Assembly: GCA_023213315.1 (NCBI GenBank)
Contig: JAKCPI010000416.1
Location: 52,973-116,972 of the forward strand
Source of the DNA: Euborellia annulipes
Taxonomy: Eukaryota > Arthropoda > Insecta > Dermaptera > Anisolabididae
Reading direction: 5' to 3'
Length of the DNA: 64,000 nt
The stretch's first letter is position 1. Every line of letters begins with the position of its first letter. A program made the translations under genes and the position numbers. The notes beneath the pieces are model-generated. The model was not told the DNA's origin. It saw only the letters and a list, made by a program, of their open reading frames with translations, and searched no databases. Positions 32,089 through 42,573 of the stretch are shown piece after piece.

Positions 32089-32089
32089 G

Positions 32090-32689
32090 TGTATCATTTA
32101 CTTATAATATATAAATAAAGCACGCTTAGTAAGTCTATAATAATTAGTTGTGATGTTATATGTTCAAAATGTATATTTCCCTTCATGTGAGACCAGCTTA
32201 CGAGGAGGTTATGCCTTTTGATTTTATATTCAAATTACTCTAGCTTTTTTTTCGGATACTCTTTCTAATTTTTCTTAACTTAATCCGGAACTATTCTATT
32301 ATAACGATGAAACCATTATGCAATTAATTATTGCATTATTTTATTTTATATAATGCTTATTAATATTTATTATAGCGAAGAAAATTCTAATGAATTATAA
32401 TCAGACACGATCAAAAATTTAAAATCAAGTCGTTTCGTTTCATTCTAATAAACTTCTTAATTCTATTAGATTTCAAGTATGAGATATAAAAATTTTATTT
32501 CTAGACCTACATACTTATATAAATTTATTTAAAAAAAAAAAAAATACTTAGAAATTTTGTTTGTTTCTGAATTCTGTATTAAATTACTCATCAAGTAATG
32601 TGATACAGCAAAATAAGGAAAAGAATTTTAATTTCTCTATCGAATTTCAATTTTTATATAATACCATTGATAAGCTAGAACTTGGGTTC
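32090..32689. other. AT-rich intergenic DNA
   Basis: No gene or delimited repeat is seen. Confidence 0.4.
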
Positions 32690-32942
32690 TCAACCGGTGA
32701 AAGGCGACCCCCTACAAAAAAACAGTTATTTATTTAAAAAAGAGACAACAAATAAATAAATACCGTAAATAAATCGGTATATTTTTATTAAACTATTGTG
32801 ACTGTATGAAATCACTAGATTTATTTCTTCTCTTATTTAAAGTGATGTGTGAGTAGTTTCTTAATAAATTACACGAAAAAGAATTACAATTATTTACTCA
32901 ACCTAAAAAGGGGGTCGCAGTGACTAAAAGGTTGAGAACCTA
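32690..32942. mobile_element. hAT-like MITE (GGTTCTCAACC ends)
   Basis: GGGTTCTCAACCGGTGAAAG at the left and GACTAAAAGGTTGAGAACC at the right are inverted; CGACCCCCTAC and AAGGGGGTCGC lie inside. This terminus is widespread in animal hAT MITEs. No exact 8-bp duplication was found, so the ends are approximate. Confidence 0.6.
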
Positions 32943-33289
32943 CAATAATTTTTATCATTTGAGAAATTAAATAAGAGTGTATTATTTTTATTTTTATTTT
33001 TATTTTTAAATTAAATAAATATTCCTCTAAAATGGCCTCGTGATTAATTTAAATTTGCTGCTTGCTTTATTTTATTTATTTTTTTTTTTTATCCGTAAGT
33101 GATATTAAAAATGTTTTTCTTTAAATGACTGAATTAGAATCCGAGGCTTATAATCCCTTCAAAGGGGTTATAACGCCGGGGTTCATAGGGGTAAGATAAA
33201 AGAGAAATATAAAACATTAAAATATTTTCATAAAATTACTTTTTTGTTATATGTTAATTTATTAGTCTGTGTTGTTGAATTTTAATTTT
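32943..33289. other. AT-rich intergenic DNA
   Basis: A (TTTTTA)n run is present near 32985. I see nothing else. Confidence 0.4.
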
Positions 33290-33808
33290 TACTTTCTCTT
33301 AGCTATATAAGTAAATATATAGAGAAAAAGTATTGGATTCATGTCAAAAATTTGATGTCGAGCAACATGGTCTGTCTGTGTGTGTTTGTGAGCAAAATAT
33401 CTCAAGAACGAAAAGAGCTAGGAGAGTGAAATTTTATATTTAAGTACTCCACTGGGACGTGAAAGGTTTTAAACAAAATCGGCCAAAGAGTAGGCCTACT
33501 AGTACTTTACTGTTGCATTTTTTTCAGTTATTTTATAATTTCTTCTCAAAATTCGCTCCAAGGATTTTGATTAAAATTTAAAAAAATTTTTAGATCCCCT
33601 TTAAAATGTATATTTTCATTTGACCTTTGAAAACTTTCAAAGCACACTTTACTCTTGTACTTCAAAGGATAGATAAGAGAAATGGTTACCATGGTAACAA
33701 AATATAAATATTTTCCCATGTTTATAAATTTTGAATTCTAATATATCGGGGAAAAAAATCTGGTGTGACGAGCACAGAAGTGTGCTGTGCGACCAGTCAC
33801 GCCAGATT
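33290..33808 (-). mobile_element. DH element, reverse orientation, half of a head-to-head pair
   Basis: The tail hairpin is at 33290-33332 and the head hairpin at about 33755-33808 (AATCTGGTGTGACGAGCACA ... GCGACCAGTCACGCCAGATT), with the inner arms partly deleted. Confidence 0.75.
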
Positions 33809-33898
33809 TTTACCTTATTTAATAAACAATTTGTCTCTACAGAATAAACAAATTTTTACATACTTTTTGGTTAAAATAAGTATTAGTAAAATTCTTGT

Positions 33899-34297
33899 AT
33901 GACTGTCGCATAGCACACAACTTTCGATTACTGAAAGTAAGAGAAAGTTGTGTGCTGTGCTTGTCACACCAGATTTTTCGTGTCGACATATATTTAGTTT
34001 CCGCCAATATATTAGAATTCAAGATGTAAAATGTATAAACATGGGAAAATATTTATATTTTGTAACCTTGGCAACCATTTCTCCTATCCTTCCTATGGAG
34101 TACAAGAGTAAAGTGGTCTTCAGAATATTTCAATGGCAAAATGAGAATATACATTTTAAAAAGCATCTAAAAAATAATTGATTTTTGAATTTTAAACAAA
34201 ATCGTTGGAGCGAATTTTGAGAAAATCTAAAAAAACTGAAAAAGTACATCAGTAAAGTTATATGTATATTAACATATACATATAGGTAAGAGAAATT
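33899..34297 (+). mobile_element. DH element, forward orientation, half of a head-to-head pair
   Basis: The head hairpin (33899-33975), GTAACCTTGGCAACCATTTC and TCCTATGGAGTACAAGAGTA lead to a tail hairpin (about 34257-34297) after an internal deletion of the CA-rich section. Its head faces the head of the 33290 copy 90 bp away. Confidence 0.75.
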
Positions 34298-35099
34298 AAA
34301 AATTAAAATTCAATTAAATTAGTTTTTCTAATGTAAGGAAATTGCGGTAAAATATCTGGTTTGGATAAATAAAATTATTAGTTTTTTCTATTTTAAAACG
34401 CATAGTATATTCGAGATGGAAAATTATAACATCGTCTAGCCTAGGATTAACATTTTTTAATTTCAATCAACTTGGCAAACGGACAAATTTTAGTTATGGC
34501 TCTCAGTTCCAAAAGTTAAAATGAATTAATTTAATAAGAGAGTTTAAACTTTTGTTTTTAGAAATGAGAAATATATTACTTTCGTTCTTATAAAATTTTC
34601 AAATTAGATGTAAAATTATTTCGCTTTACTGAAACTAATAGTTTAAAAACAAGATTTTATCTGGATCGTAGGCATTCCGGTTAAACAAAGGGCGTTTCAA
34701 ACGGAAGGTTTTGTTTTAAACTACAGGATATAGTTAAATAATTTTTTTTTCTTAAATCGTATTTGTGTGCCTAACTAAATACCGGATATGAGAAAATAGT
34801 TTTAATTTTAATAATAGCAAATGATTAATATATATTTCAGTGGAAAAAGGAGTTCTCTACTCTATGCAAATATTAATTAAGCTTCCAAATTTTTTTTTTA
34901 AATAAATTAAAAAAGAAAAATACGGTGTAATAATAAATTTTTAATCTCATCAACCTAAAATTTTATATAATTTATAAACTTTGACCTATTTATTAATTAA
35001 TATAAAAAAGTTATCTTTTTTTTTGTTTGAAATTTATTATTTAATATCAGATTAATTTTTTATTTTTTTTTTAATTATTACGTCACGCCTTTGGTGACA
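34298..35099. other. AT-rich intergenic DNA
   Basis: No gene or delimited repeat is seen. Confidence 0.4.
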
Positions 35100-35505
35100 A
35101 TTATCTAGTCCCCCCCCCCCTGTCACAGTTAGTCATATACAAACAAACCCCCCTAAAAATATTATTTAATTTTAAACTGGTAACCGTTGGCTCTAGTTGA
35201 AACATTATGCTTTAATAGGAGAATTAAATTCAAAACCTTGTGTATCATACTTGAATTTAATTCTCCTGTTAAAAATATTATGTCACAATATAGAACTACC
35301 CCCCCCGAAACCGAAACTTGTTTTAAACATTTTTTTTTAAATTTCTTATACAAAATTCATATAATTTACCTTTTTTTTTTTTTTTTCAAAAAATCTCTCT
35401 CAAAAAATTTTATAAATTCAACTTTGAATTGTGAAGTCACACTTATAGAAACTTTGTCACAATTAGTAACGTTTTGTCCAGACCCCCCCCCCCCCTCCCT
35501 GAATG
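35100..35505. repeat. Unclassified repeat with C-tracts
   Basis: TAGTCCCCCCCCCCCTGTCA (35107) and GTCCAGACCCCCCCCCCCCC (35477), with GTCACAGTTAGTCAT and AACTTTGTCACAATTAGTAA, suggest two diverged copies of one element. A perfect hairpin GGAGAATTAAATTCAA / TTGAATTTAATTCTCC lies at 35218-35266. Ends are not resolved. Confidence 0.45.
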
Positions 35506-35536
35506 TATAAGACCTATGATGAATTTGGAAATCCTC

Positions 35537-35705
35537 ACTCAGGGGCTCACATCTTGTGAGTACGTGGATGGCGACCACGAGTACCCGAGCTAAGGCTGGC
35601 ATTTTCTATTCCCCTTATGCCAACCTTCCCTCTCTCCCCTCTCAGCAAATGATCGACTTGATTATTCTCTCGTTTGCATCTAATTCTAATTTGCTGACCC
35701 CAAAA
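35537..35705 (+). mobile_element. Family S repeat, copy 5
   Basis: CTCAGGGGCTCACATCTTGT, GTACGTGGATGGCGACCACG, ACCCGAGCTAAGGCTGGCAT and CTAATTTGCTGACCCCA are in the same order as copy 1. Confidence 0.65.
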
Positions 35706-36540
35706 TAGTAATATAAGGAAAAGAAAGAAAAAAACACTCCTTGAATATGATTAAATTAAAATATAATTCCAAGATTTTTCTTTGGTTTCTTAATCAAACA
35801 CTAAAGAAAAATTTTAAATCGAAATTTAATTTTAAATAAAATATTAAAAAAAAAAAATAATAGTTTCTGAATACGGGTCTTGATTAAAATTTTTTTTTTT
35901 TTGATATGTATAATCAGATTTTGTTGTCCACATCTTGTCATAAGAGATTTTAATGTAATTCATCAGAAATGGTTTCAACATTTTTTTCCTTATCCTAAAA
36001 TTCAGCATTTTTATATTTCCGCGGATTACTGCTAATAGTAGTCAAAGGATCAGTTAAAAATGATCAATACAAAATATTTTAATTTTAATTTCTCAAAGCA
36101 GAATAAATTTGTTGAAATATTCATGGAGTGAACTAAATCAAATGAATATTTAAAAAAAGAGAGAAAGGGCCTTAAAAATTAAAATAACAAAATTTTATTC
36201 TATAAACAATCCCCTAGGCCGTGAATCTTTCTCAGTGAGAAGGGAGTCTTATATCTCTAAGTCCAGGCGTCCCTTTTTATTGACAGCCTTCAATGTCATA
36301 CTAAATGACAGTCGATCAATTCATTTAAAGGTATGAAACTCCCTTCTCAAGGCCGAATTGAGGAAATTATTTATTGAATAAAATATATATTTTAATTTTT
36401 TGAACTGCAAAAGACTTGAGTGAAAAATAAGAGGAAATTTTAGATAAAAGCAGTCAAGAAAAAAAAATATCACAAGCTACAAGTTCCCAAACAAAACTAA
36501 TTAATACTGCAAACTTCTCAAATTGGCCTTTTGATTAAAT
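35706..36540. other. AT-rich intergenic DNA
   Basis: Near 36210-36360 AGTGAGAAGGGAGTC and GGTATGAAACTCCCTTCTCA give a weak inverted pairing; otherwise no feature is seen. Confidence 0.4.
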
Positions 36541-36761
36541 TATTAATAAAAATTGGCATTAGCCAAAAACAATTCACTTTAATTATATTTATTTAATGCA
36601 AATATTTCGATATCAATATAATGATAGCGCATAAAAATGCCCAAGTGAAATGTTGACAAAACAAAAAATTATAAACAAGTTGTCATAAAAATTTTATAAA
36701 AGAAATGTGTATATTTAGTTTTTCAAATACAAAATATATGTTTAATATTATTAAACATATA

Positions 36762-37472
36762 CAGTGGAACCTCGCTTAACGAGAATAATTCGTTCCAGAA
36801 TCAAACTCGTCAAGCGAAACACTCGTTATGCGAAACAATTTTTCTCATATACGTAAATTAATATAAAATACCTTAATGCATTCCATGTCAAAAAAATATT
36901 TAATAAACTTTCAACACAAAAAAATTACAAATCTATTTCCTGATTATCTTCCTTATAATTAATTCAATTAATTTTTATTCATGTACAGTGAGCGCCACAA
37001 TTAAGTCCCCACCTGATAGCTATAGTGTAAATGGTGAAATAATTTTAAATTTGAAATGTCATCTGTACAGATTTTACATTTTACCTTTTCGGTCATTAAA
37101 ATTATTTCACTATACACCATATACTTAAGGCTCTAGCTATGAGCTATTGAGGCGCTCACTGTACGTATAACACAATATAACACAAGTTTGAGAAAATGTG
37201 CGATCACAAGCGACAATACGATGCTACTGAAACCAGAAGGTCGATATTTATGGTTTAAAGTTTATTTCATCATGTTCTTAATATGTAATTAATTATTAAT
37301 AATGGAAAATTTGATAGTTTTTAATAAAAACCCTTTAAAATAATAAAATTTAATTTTTTTACCAAATTATGACTTTCTACTCGTTAAGCGAAAAGTCGCT
37401 CGTTAAACGAGTCATTCTTTTACAATTTTGATTACTCGTTATGAGAGGTGCTCGTTAAGCGAGGTTCTACTG
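36762..37472. mobile_element. Tc1/mariner (pogo/Tigger-like) non-autonomous element
   Basis: Ends CAGTGGAACCTCGCTTAACG and CGTTAAGCGAGGTTCTACTG are flanked by TA (36760-36761, 37473-37474). Further CTCGTTATGCGAA/CTCGTTAAGCGAA motifs repeat inside both ends. The 711-bp element has no transposase ORF and contains the 176-bp MITE 36986-37161. Confidence 0.85.
36986..37161. mobile_element. Mariner-type MITE (CAGTGAGCGCC family), nested
   Basis: Ends CAGTGAGCGCCACAATTAAG and GAGGCGCTCACTG have TA at 36984-36985 and 37162-37163. Arms pair through GTGAAATAATTTTAA / TTAAAATTATTTCAC. It belongs to the family at 1-194. Confidence 0.85.
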
Positions 37473-37652
37473 TATTTTAAATTTGCAAATACATTTCTTT
37501 TATAAAATTTTTTATAATTTTTTTGTCAACATTTTGATGTTTTTTTTTTCAACTGGATATGATGATATCATTATATTGTTATCGAAATATTTGCATTAAA
37601 TAAATGTAATTTAGGTGAATTGTTTTAGGCTAATGTCAATTTTTATTAATAA

Positions 37653-38835
37653 CCTACTGCAAATTTATCTTAAAAATTAATTCTCTCCCACTCTAACATC
37701 AATAGGAATATTTTCCTTTATAAAAATTGGGAAATAGTAGTAAATTACAAATAGATTTTCATTTAGAAATAAATTTATATTTCGTATTTATATATATTTT
37801 ATAATATTTTAATATTTGTGAGAGATAGTAAGAAAAGAAAGTTAGAAGAAGATGAGTAATATATTTAATGGCCCGGCCCAGTTTACCTATCTCAGGCCTT
37901 GGGGATTATAAGAAAAAAGGCTTAAAAGAACAAAGGAAACTAGAAAGAGAAAAATTTTACTGGAGAGATTTTATCCTTAAGTGACATAATCTTTCAAAAG
38001 AAAAAAGTAATCTCAGCCCGATAACCTTTAAGTTCAAAATAAATATTTAACACGAATAAATTTACAAAATACGAGACAAAAAAAAAAGACGAATGTATAT
38101 ATATCTAAGATGGGAGCGAATTTTTTTATCATTATTACTAAAAAATTCATATAATAAAATCACCCAGAAAAGGGATATCTCACAATTGAACTTGAAATAA
38201 CTTAGAGGGGAATACCATCACCTCTGGAATTTCGGCACACGCCCCCTGACCCCCGAAATAATCTAATTTTTAAAAGAAAAATGATTAATAAAATATATAT
38301 AAGTAAAAACGCTGAATCATTTGCTTGCTTGAATAATTAAATACAAATTCAGTAGTGCATAGAGAAACAAAAGATCAGGAATTATTAAATATATATATCA
38401 AATATGAATATAAATCCAATGGGATATAAATAAATAAATCTTCCTATTGAGATGTTAATGAAGCGGTATTCTTTTGTGTTTTTATCAAAATATTATTTAT
38501 ACATAATAAAATAAAATAAACAGAGATAAGGATTAACGTAAAGGGTAGTAAAAGGCGGAAAAAATATCATATATCAACGCCTTTCATTTATATTTGATGA
38601 GATTAAAAATAATATCAATATTAAAAAAAAAAAAAAATGTCATAATATTATAAACAAAAAAAGATAAATGAAAAATATTTTTAGCGAATATCAGTGATTT
38701 TTTTAATTATAAATGAAAAATAATACTATAAATTTAATAATAAGTTTCAGTTATAATATGTAAAAGAACACTTGTGGATATTTTATATGAATGTGAGTAA
38801 AAAGATTATTGACCATTGACCTACCGGGAAGATAT
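37653..38835. other. AT-rich intergenic DNA
   Basis: No gene is seen. A short GC-richer patch (ATCACCTCTGGAATTTCGGC, 38218) and many A/T runs are present. Confidence 0.4.
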
Positions 38836-39185
38836 TAAATGAAGTATTCTTTGTCCAGCGATGTTACACCGAATGCGATGTACGACCGAGTGAATGAAGC
38901 TTCCGATATTAACACATTGTAAAATAGAAAAAAATAAACACTTGATTGTCAATCGGTATAATATTAGTAAGGTATTGAAAACAATTAGAGCCGAATAGAG
39001 ATGATTTCTGACGAACTTTTCAGCAAGGAGTGAGCCAGTCAGCAGCTGGCGAGAAACCTACCAACCAGGTTTATATACCTCTTGAAAAAGATATCGACTT
39101 TATTTGAGAGAGCTCGGCGGCCATTTAGCGAGCAGCCAATCAGAGACCGGGAAATTTTGACGCGTATTTGAAAATTAATTCAATC
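38836..39185 (-). promoter_or_regulatory. Putative promoter and first exon, minus strand
   Basis: Read on the minus strand: a CCAAT-type box (CTGATTGGCTGC, 39134-39145), GCCGCCGAGCTCTCTC, then GGTATATAAACC (TATA at about 39073-39080). Roughly 30 bases later is GC-richer, non-repetitive sequence (GCCAGCTGCTGACTGGCTCA, about 39039). The presumptive transcript runs to a possible donor in CCCGGTAGGTCAATGG (near 38828). No start codon with a usable ORF lies in it, so it would be a 5' UTR exon. The stretch is less repetitive and less AT-rich than its surroundings. No RNA evidence is available. Confidence 0.35.
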
Positions 39186-39358
39186 CGCCATTTTTGAAAA
39201 GTTTAATTAAATATCTTTCTCTGTTAAGGTATAGAGGCGCAACTAAGATTTCCCTCAGAAAGGGAGGTTTGAACGGCTTTTTTTACAAATGCAAAATTTT
39301 TTTGTAATGAAAAGACAAATTTTCAAGATCATTAAACCATTTCCGGCCGCCCTAGAGA

Positions 39359-39444
39359 CAAGGGCGGATCCAGAGGTGTTTCTCGGGGGGGGGGGGGGGG
39401 GGAATTACTCCCTTTACCCCCCCCCCCCCTTGTTTCCGCCCTTG
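39359..39444. mobile_element. Minimal 86-bp hAT MITE
   Basis: CCTAGAGA flanks it exactly (39351-39358, 39445-39452). Ends are CAAGGGCGGATCC and TTTCCGCCCTTG, with a long G run and a long C run between them that could pair. Confidence 0.85.
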
Positions 39445-39509
39445 CCTAGAGACTACTTTTTCTATCTCCTAGGTGGGTTTTGACCCCTAACAAAGAGGTA
39501 AAGGGGTAA

Positions 39510-39722
39510 TTACCCCCTCCCCCGAGATTTGAGAAAAATGTTTTTTGGAAATAATATTTTATTTTTAATATAAAATTTTAAAAATTTGATTTGTATATAT
39601 ATTCTGGTAAACAAGTACAGAATGCACCTTTACTGGAAGTAAGAAAAAATTGTGTGCTGTGCGACCAGTCACACCAGATTACCTCCCCTCCCCTACCCCT
39701 CGAGTGACTCCGTTCTTGCCCC
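39510..39722. mobile_element. MITE-like repeat (GACCAGTCACACC internal block)
   Basis: AATTACCCCCTCCCCCGAGA, TATATTCTGGTAAACAAGTA, GTGTGCTGTGCGACCAGTCA and CCCCTCGAGTGACTCCGTTC are shared in order with 13370-13515 and partly with 29060 and 39841. The GTGCTGTGCGACCAGTCACACC block is the DH head-hairpin arm, so the two families share sequence. Confidence 0.5.
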
Positions 39723-39840
39723 TAACCATCCTCCTAATTGTGCCACTGTTTAAGTAAATCAGGACTTCTTAAAGTCACTAGCGGCCCTGAGGGGGGGGGG
39801 CAGAGGTGCGCCTCCTCCCTCCCCCTTTGAACAGAAAATT

Positions 39841-39985
39841 ATGAATATTATGATTTTAAAGTTTTTTTTTTTTTTATCTAATTTGAATCCTAAGTTAAAA
39901 TATAATAAATTCAAGAAAATTGTGGGCTGTGCGATCAGTCATACCAGATTACCCCCCCCCCCCTCTAGATCCACTCTTGTCTCAT
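39841..39985. mobile_element. Second fragment of the same MITE-like repeat
   Basis: GTGGGCTGTGCGATCAGTCA followed by ACCAGATTACCCCCCCCCCC and TCTAGATCCACTCTTGTCTC matches 39640-39722. Confidence 0.45.
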
Positions 39986-40232
39986 TACCATCCCTGCCTA
40001 GCGTCTGCCACTTCTTAAATGTTAGGTCGTTGTAGCCTAGTGAACCGTGAACTTAAATAAATAAATTTATATTTTTATTTATACCGCTTAGAAAACAAAA
40101 CAAAAAAAAAAAAAAAAATAGAAATCAACATGTTCCTACATTTCCAATGAAGTAAAAAGATAAAAAATTTATCTAAAATTCGCGCAATGGGGGGAGGGGG
40201 CTGCGAATAATAAAATATATTAATACATGTAT

Positions 40233-40474
40233 CAGGGGCGTATTTAAGGGGCGGGCCGGCCCCCCCCCGAAATTTCCCAAACACATATACATATATAGGG
40301 ATATACAGACATCAGCGCAACAAATTTTTCCGCAGGATGGACAACTTTGGTTCCGCAATAGAAAAAATGTTCCTCAAAAATTTCGTGTGAAAAAAGTATA
40401 GTTTCTTAAAAAAAAATTTCCTCAGAAAAATTTTTGAGTTCGGCCCCCCGAAAAAATTTCTATATACGCCCCTG
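40233..40474 (-). mobile_element. hAT MITE (CAGGGGCGTAT family), copy 2
   Basis: ACATGTAT flanks it (40225-40232, 40475-40482). Ends are CAGGGGCGTATTTAAGG and TTCTATATACGCCCCTG. Internal GGAACCAAAGTTGTCCATCC appears as its reverse complement. It is reversed relative to 18457. Confidence 0.9.
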
Positions 40475-40683
40475 ACATGTATATATGTATATGATACAAA
40501 AATTCGTTTTTTTAACCAACCCAAAAAAAGGGAGGGGCTTATCGACTTGAGTTGCGGGGAGCCGCAACTTCAAAAAAGGGTAATCCTCCTTCCCCATTGG
40601 ATTATCAATATGTGTTTAATTAAAATATATAAGTATTTTATTTTTTACAATTTTTATAGATGTAGAATTTTCCTATAACATTT

Positions 40684-40714
<31 letters not shown>

Positions 40715-40771
40715 AGTTGAGCAAACTACAGAGCTTTACATTTCGGGGATTTATTTAAAAAATTCACTGTA
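40475..40771. other. Intergenic DNA
   Basis: Includes GGGCTTATCGACTTGAGTTG and a poly(T) run (40690-40711). No gene is seen. Confidence 0.35.
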
Positions 40772-40980
40772 CAGTGAGGGACAATATTAAGTTCCACCCA
40801 TGTGTTTTTTATTTGTGATTATTTCATTGTTTTTAAAAAAATATTATATATTTTTTAATGGAAACTTTCATGGATCAATCCTAGAAAATTTCCAATAAAG
40901 ATTTTCATTTTCTTTAAAAAAAAAATAATGAAATAATCACTAGTGGAAAACGCATGGGGTCTTAATATTGTCCCTCACTG
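40772..40980. mobile_element. Mariner-type MITE (CAGTGAGGG family), copy 3
   Basis: Ends CAGTGAGGGACAATATTAAG and CTTAATATTGTCCCTCACTG have TA at 40770-40771 and 40981-40982. Same hairpin body as 7092. Confidence 0.85.
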
Positions 40981-40982
40981 TA

Positions 40983-41767
40983 CCTTCCTTTAGCGAGAAA
41001 TTAATCTTATAGGTGTAAGTGAAGTAAAATTTTCTACTCTGATCTTAGGCTCTCGTAGCTCGCTAACTATTGGTTTTAGGAAAAAAAACAAACAAAATAA
41101 CCTTAAACATAAAAATTATAGGAAATTTTATTTTTATACATATTCATGTTTTAAGCAAATATCAGAAACATTTGTTCTATTTGTCCTTTTGGAGTGAGTA
41201 TGTCTGAAATATTTTTTAAATTAATTTTTCTTATTTTCCCCTCTTTTCCATTAACGAAAGGGAATTACTTCAACCGCCACTTGAGGCGCCACTAACCAAA
41301 AGCGCCGGTTAAATATGCAACCTAATTTTCAAAACAGAATTGCTGCCTACTTTATAGGGGTTGCTTACAATAGAAAATACCTGATCGGCCAAATAGATAC
41401 TGTTTTTATCAAACAACAAATAATCGAATATAGAATAAATGGACAAAATGAATTAATAAAAAGTTGTTACGAAATCAAATAATTAAGACGATATGGAAAT
41501 TTGAATAAGCAAAAAAAATGTTGACATAATTATATAAATAATAATATAATTTAATATTTATTTAAGAAAAGAGACATCAGCCGAAATTTTAGCTTCTATA
41601 TAAAATTAAATATAATGCTTAAATTAAATACAAGTTAATTATTTTTTCATTCACCATTTGAAACGAGAATGGATATTTTAAAAGAATTTTTTTTTAATTA
41701 CGATTAGGATTTTTCGCTGAATCATATACATATGGAAGGAAACGAAGAATGAAACCAGAATATGGAT
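40983..41767. other. AT-rich intergenic DNA
   Basis: A modestly GC-richer stretch (41258-41400: CGCCACTTGAGGCGCC, AAAGCGCCGGTT) could be an exon or repeat, but there is no ORF or family evidence. Confidence 0.35.
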
Positions 41768-42037
41768 CAGTGGCGTAGCGAGGGGGGGAGCAAGGGGGGT
41801 CATCATGCTCCGCGCGCTACTCTCAAAGGGGCGCCAAATGGTCCTCAAAACAAAAAATTGCTGGATAATTTTTATTTTTAATATAATTGATTTCTGGAAA
41901 ATATATTTTAAATTTAGTGCCAGTGTAATATAACAATTTTGTATATTTTACATATAATATTATATGGTTTTCGAATGAGGGGGGGGCGCCTTAAAGGTAT
42001 TGTGCCCCGGGCGCGAGTTAAGCTCGCTACGCCACTG
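41768..42037 (+). mobile_element. hAT MITE (CAGTGGCGTAGCG family), copy 2
   Basis: ATATGGAT flanks it (41760-41767, 42038-42045). Ends are CAGTGGCGTAGCGAGGG and CGCTACGCCACTG. Same body as 27135. Confidence 0.9.
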
Positions 42038-42165
42038 ATATGGATGGACGCCTCTCAGATCAATTTAATTTGTAGATCATCACGCCTGATCATCATCAGT
42101 GCAGAAAAAGTGATTTTTTGGAGAGCCCGTGTCAATCAATATGTTAAAAGATATTTTTCTAAAAC

Positions 42166-42370
42166 ATCCGTAAATTATAAGTATTTTTTGATCGATTTTG
42201 TTCAAAGAATATAACATTTAAACCTCGTAGCTTATTTTGTTCTTGAGATATTTTGTTCATAGACAAACAGACCATTTTACGTATCCACGCTATTTTTTGA
42301 CTTCCTTAAAATCGCGACATCGGATTTTTGACATGATTCCAATACTTTCTCAGTGTAGAGAAAATATTTG
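42166..42370 (+). mobile_element. DH element tail directly upstream of zinc-finger gene 1
   Basis: ACATCCGTAAATTATAAGTA, CGATTTTGTTCAAAGAATAT, AACCTCGTAGCTTATTTTGT and GACATGATTCCAATACTTTC match 47468-47660 and, more distantly, DH bodies. The tail hairpin is reduced (CTTTCTCAGTGTAGAGAAAA). It ends about 200 bp before the start codon and is part of the duplicated block. Confidence 0.65.
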
Positions 42371-42573
42371 TATAGAAGTTCCAAGTTGATTTTCCCACCT
42401 ATCGAATAGTTTCCATCTCCAGCACCTGAGAGCGCTTTCATCGTCTTTTATTTTAACAAGCGGCTAAAATTTTTTCACTTGATTGTATTCTGATTGTATT
42501 TTTATTTTATTTTTTGCTTTTGTCCACCTTTTGAATTATTTAATTACAAATAGATATTTAAAAATTTACAAAC

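Larger units (their letters stand above)
36541..37652. mobile_element. Foldback element interrupted at its centre
   Basis: The left arm (36541-36715; ATTGGCATTAGCCAAAAACA, GCAAATATTTCGATATCAAT, TTATAAAAGAAATGTGTATA) is inverted in the right arm (37483-37652; ATACATTTCTTTTATAAAAT, GTTATCGAAATATTTGC, GGCTAATGTCAATTTTTA). ATGATGATATC...TATCGAAATA in the right arm resembles a badly decayed hammerhead. The Tigger-like element 36762-37472 occupies the loop. Confidence 0.65.
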
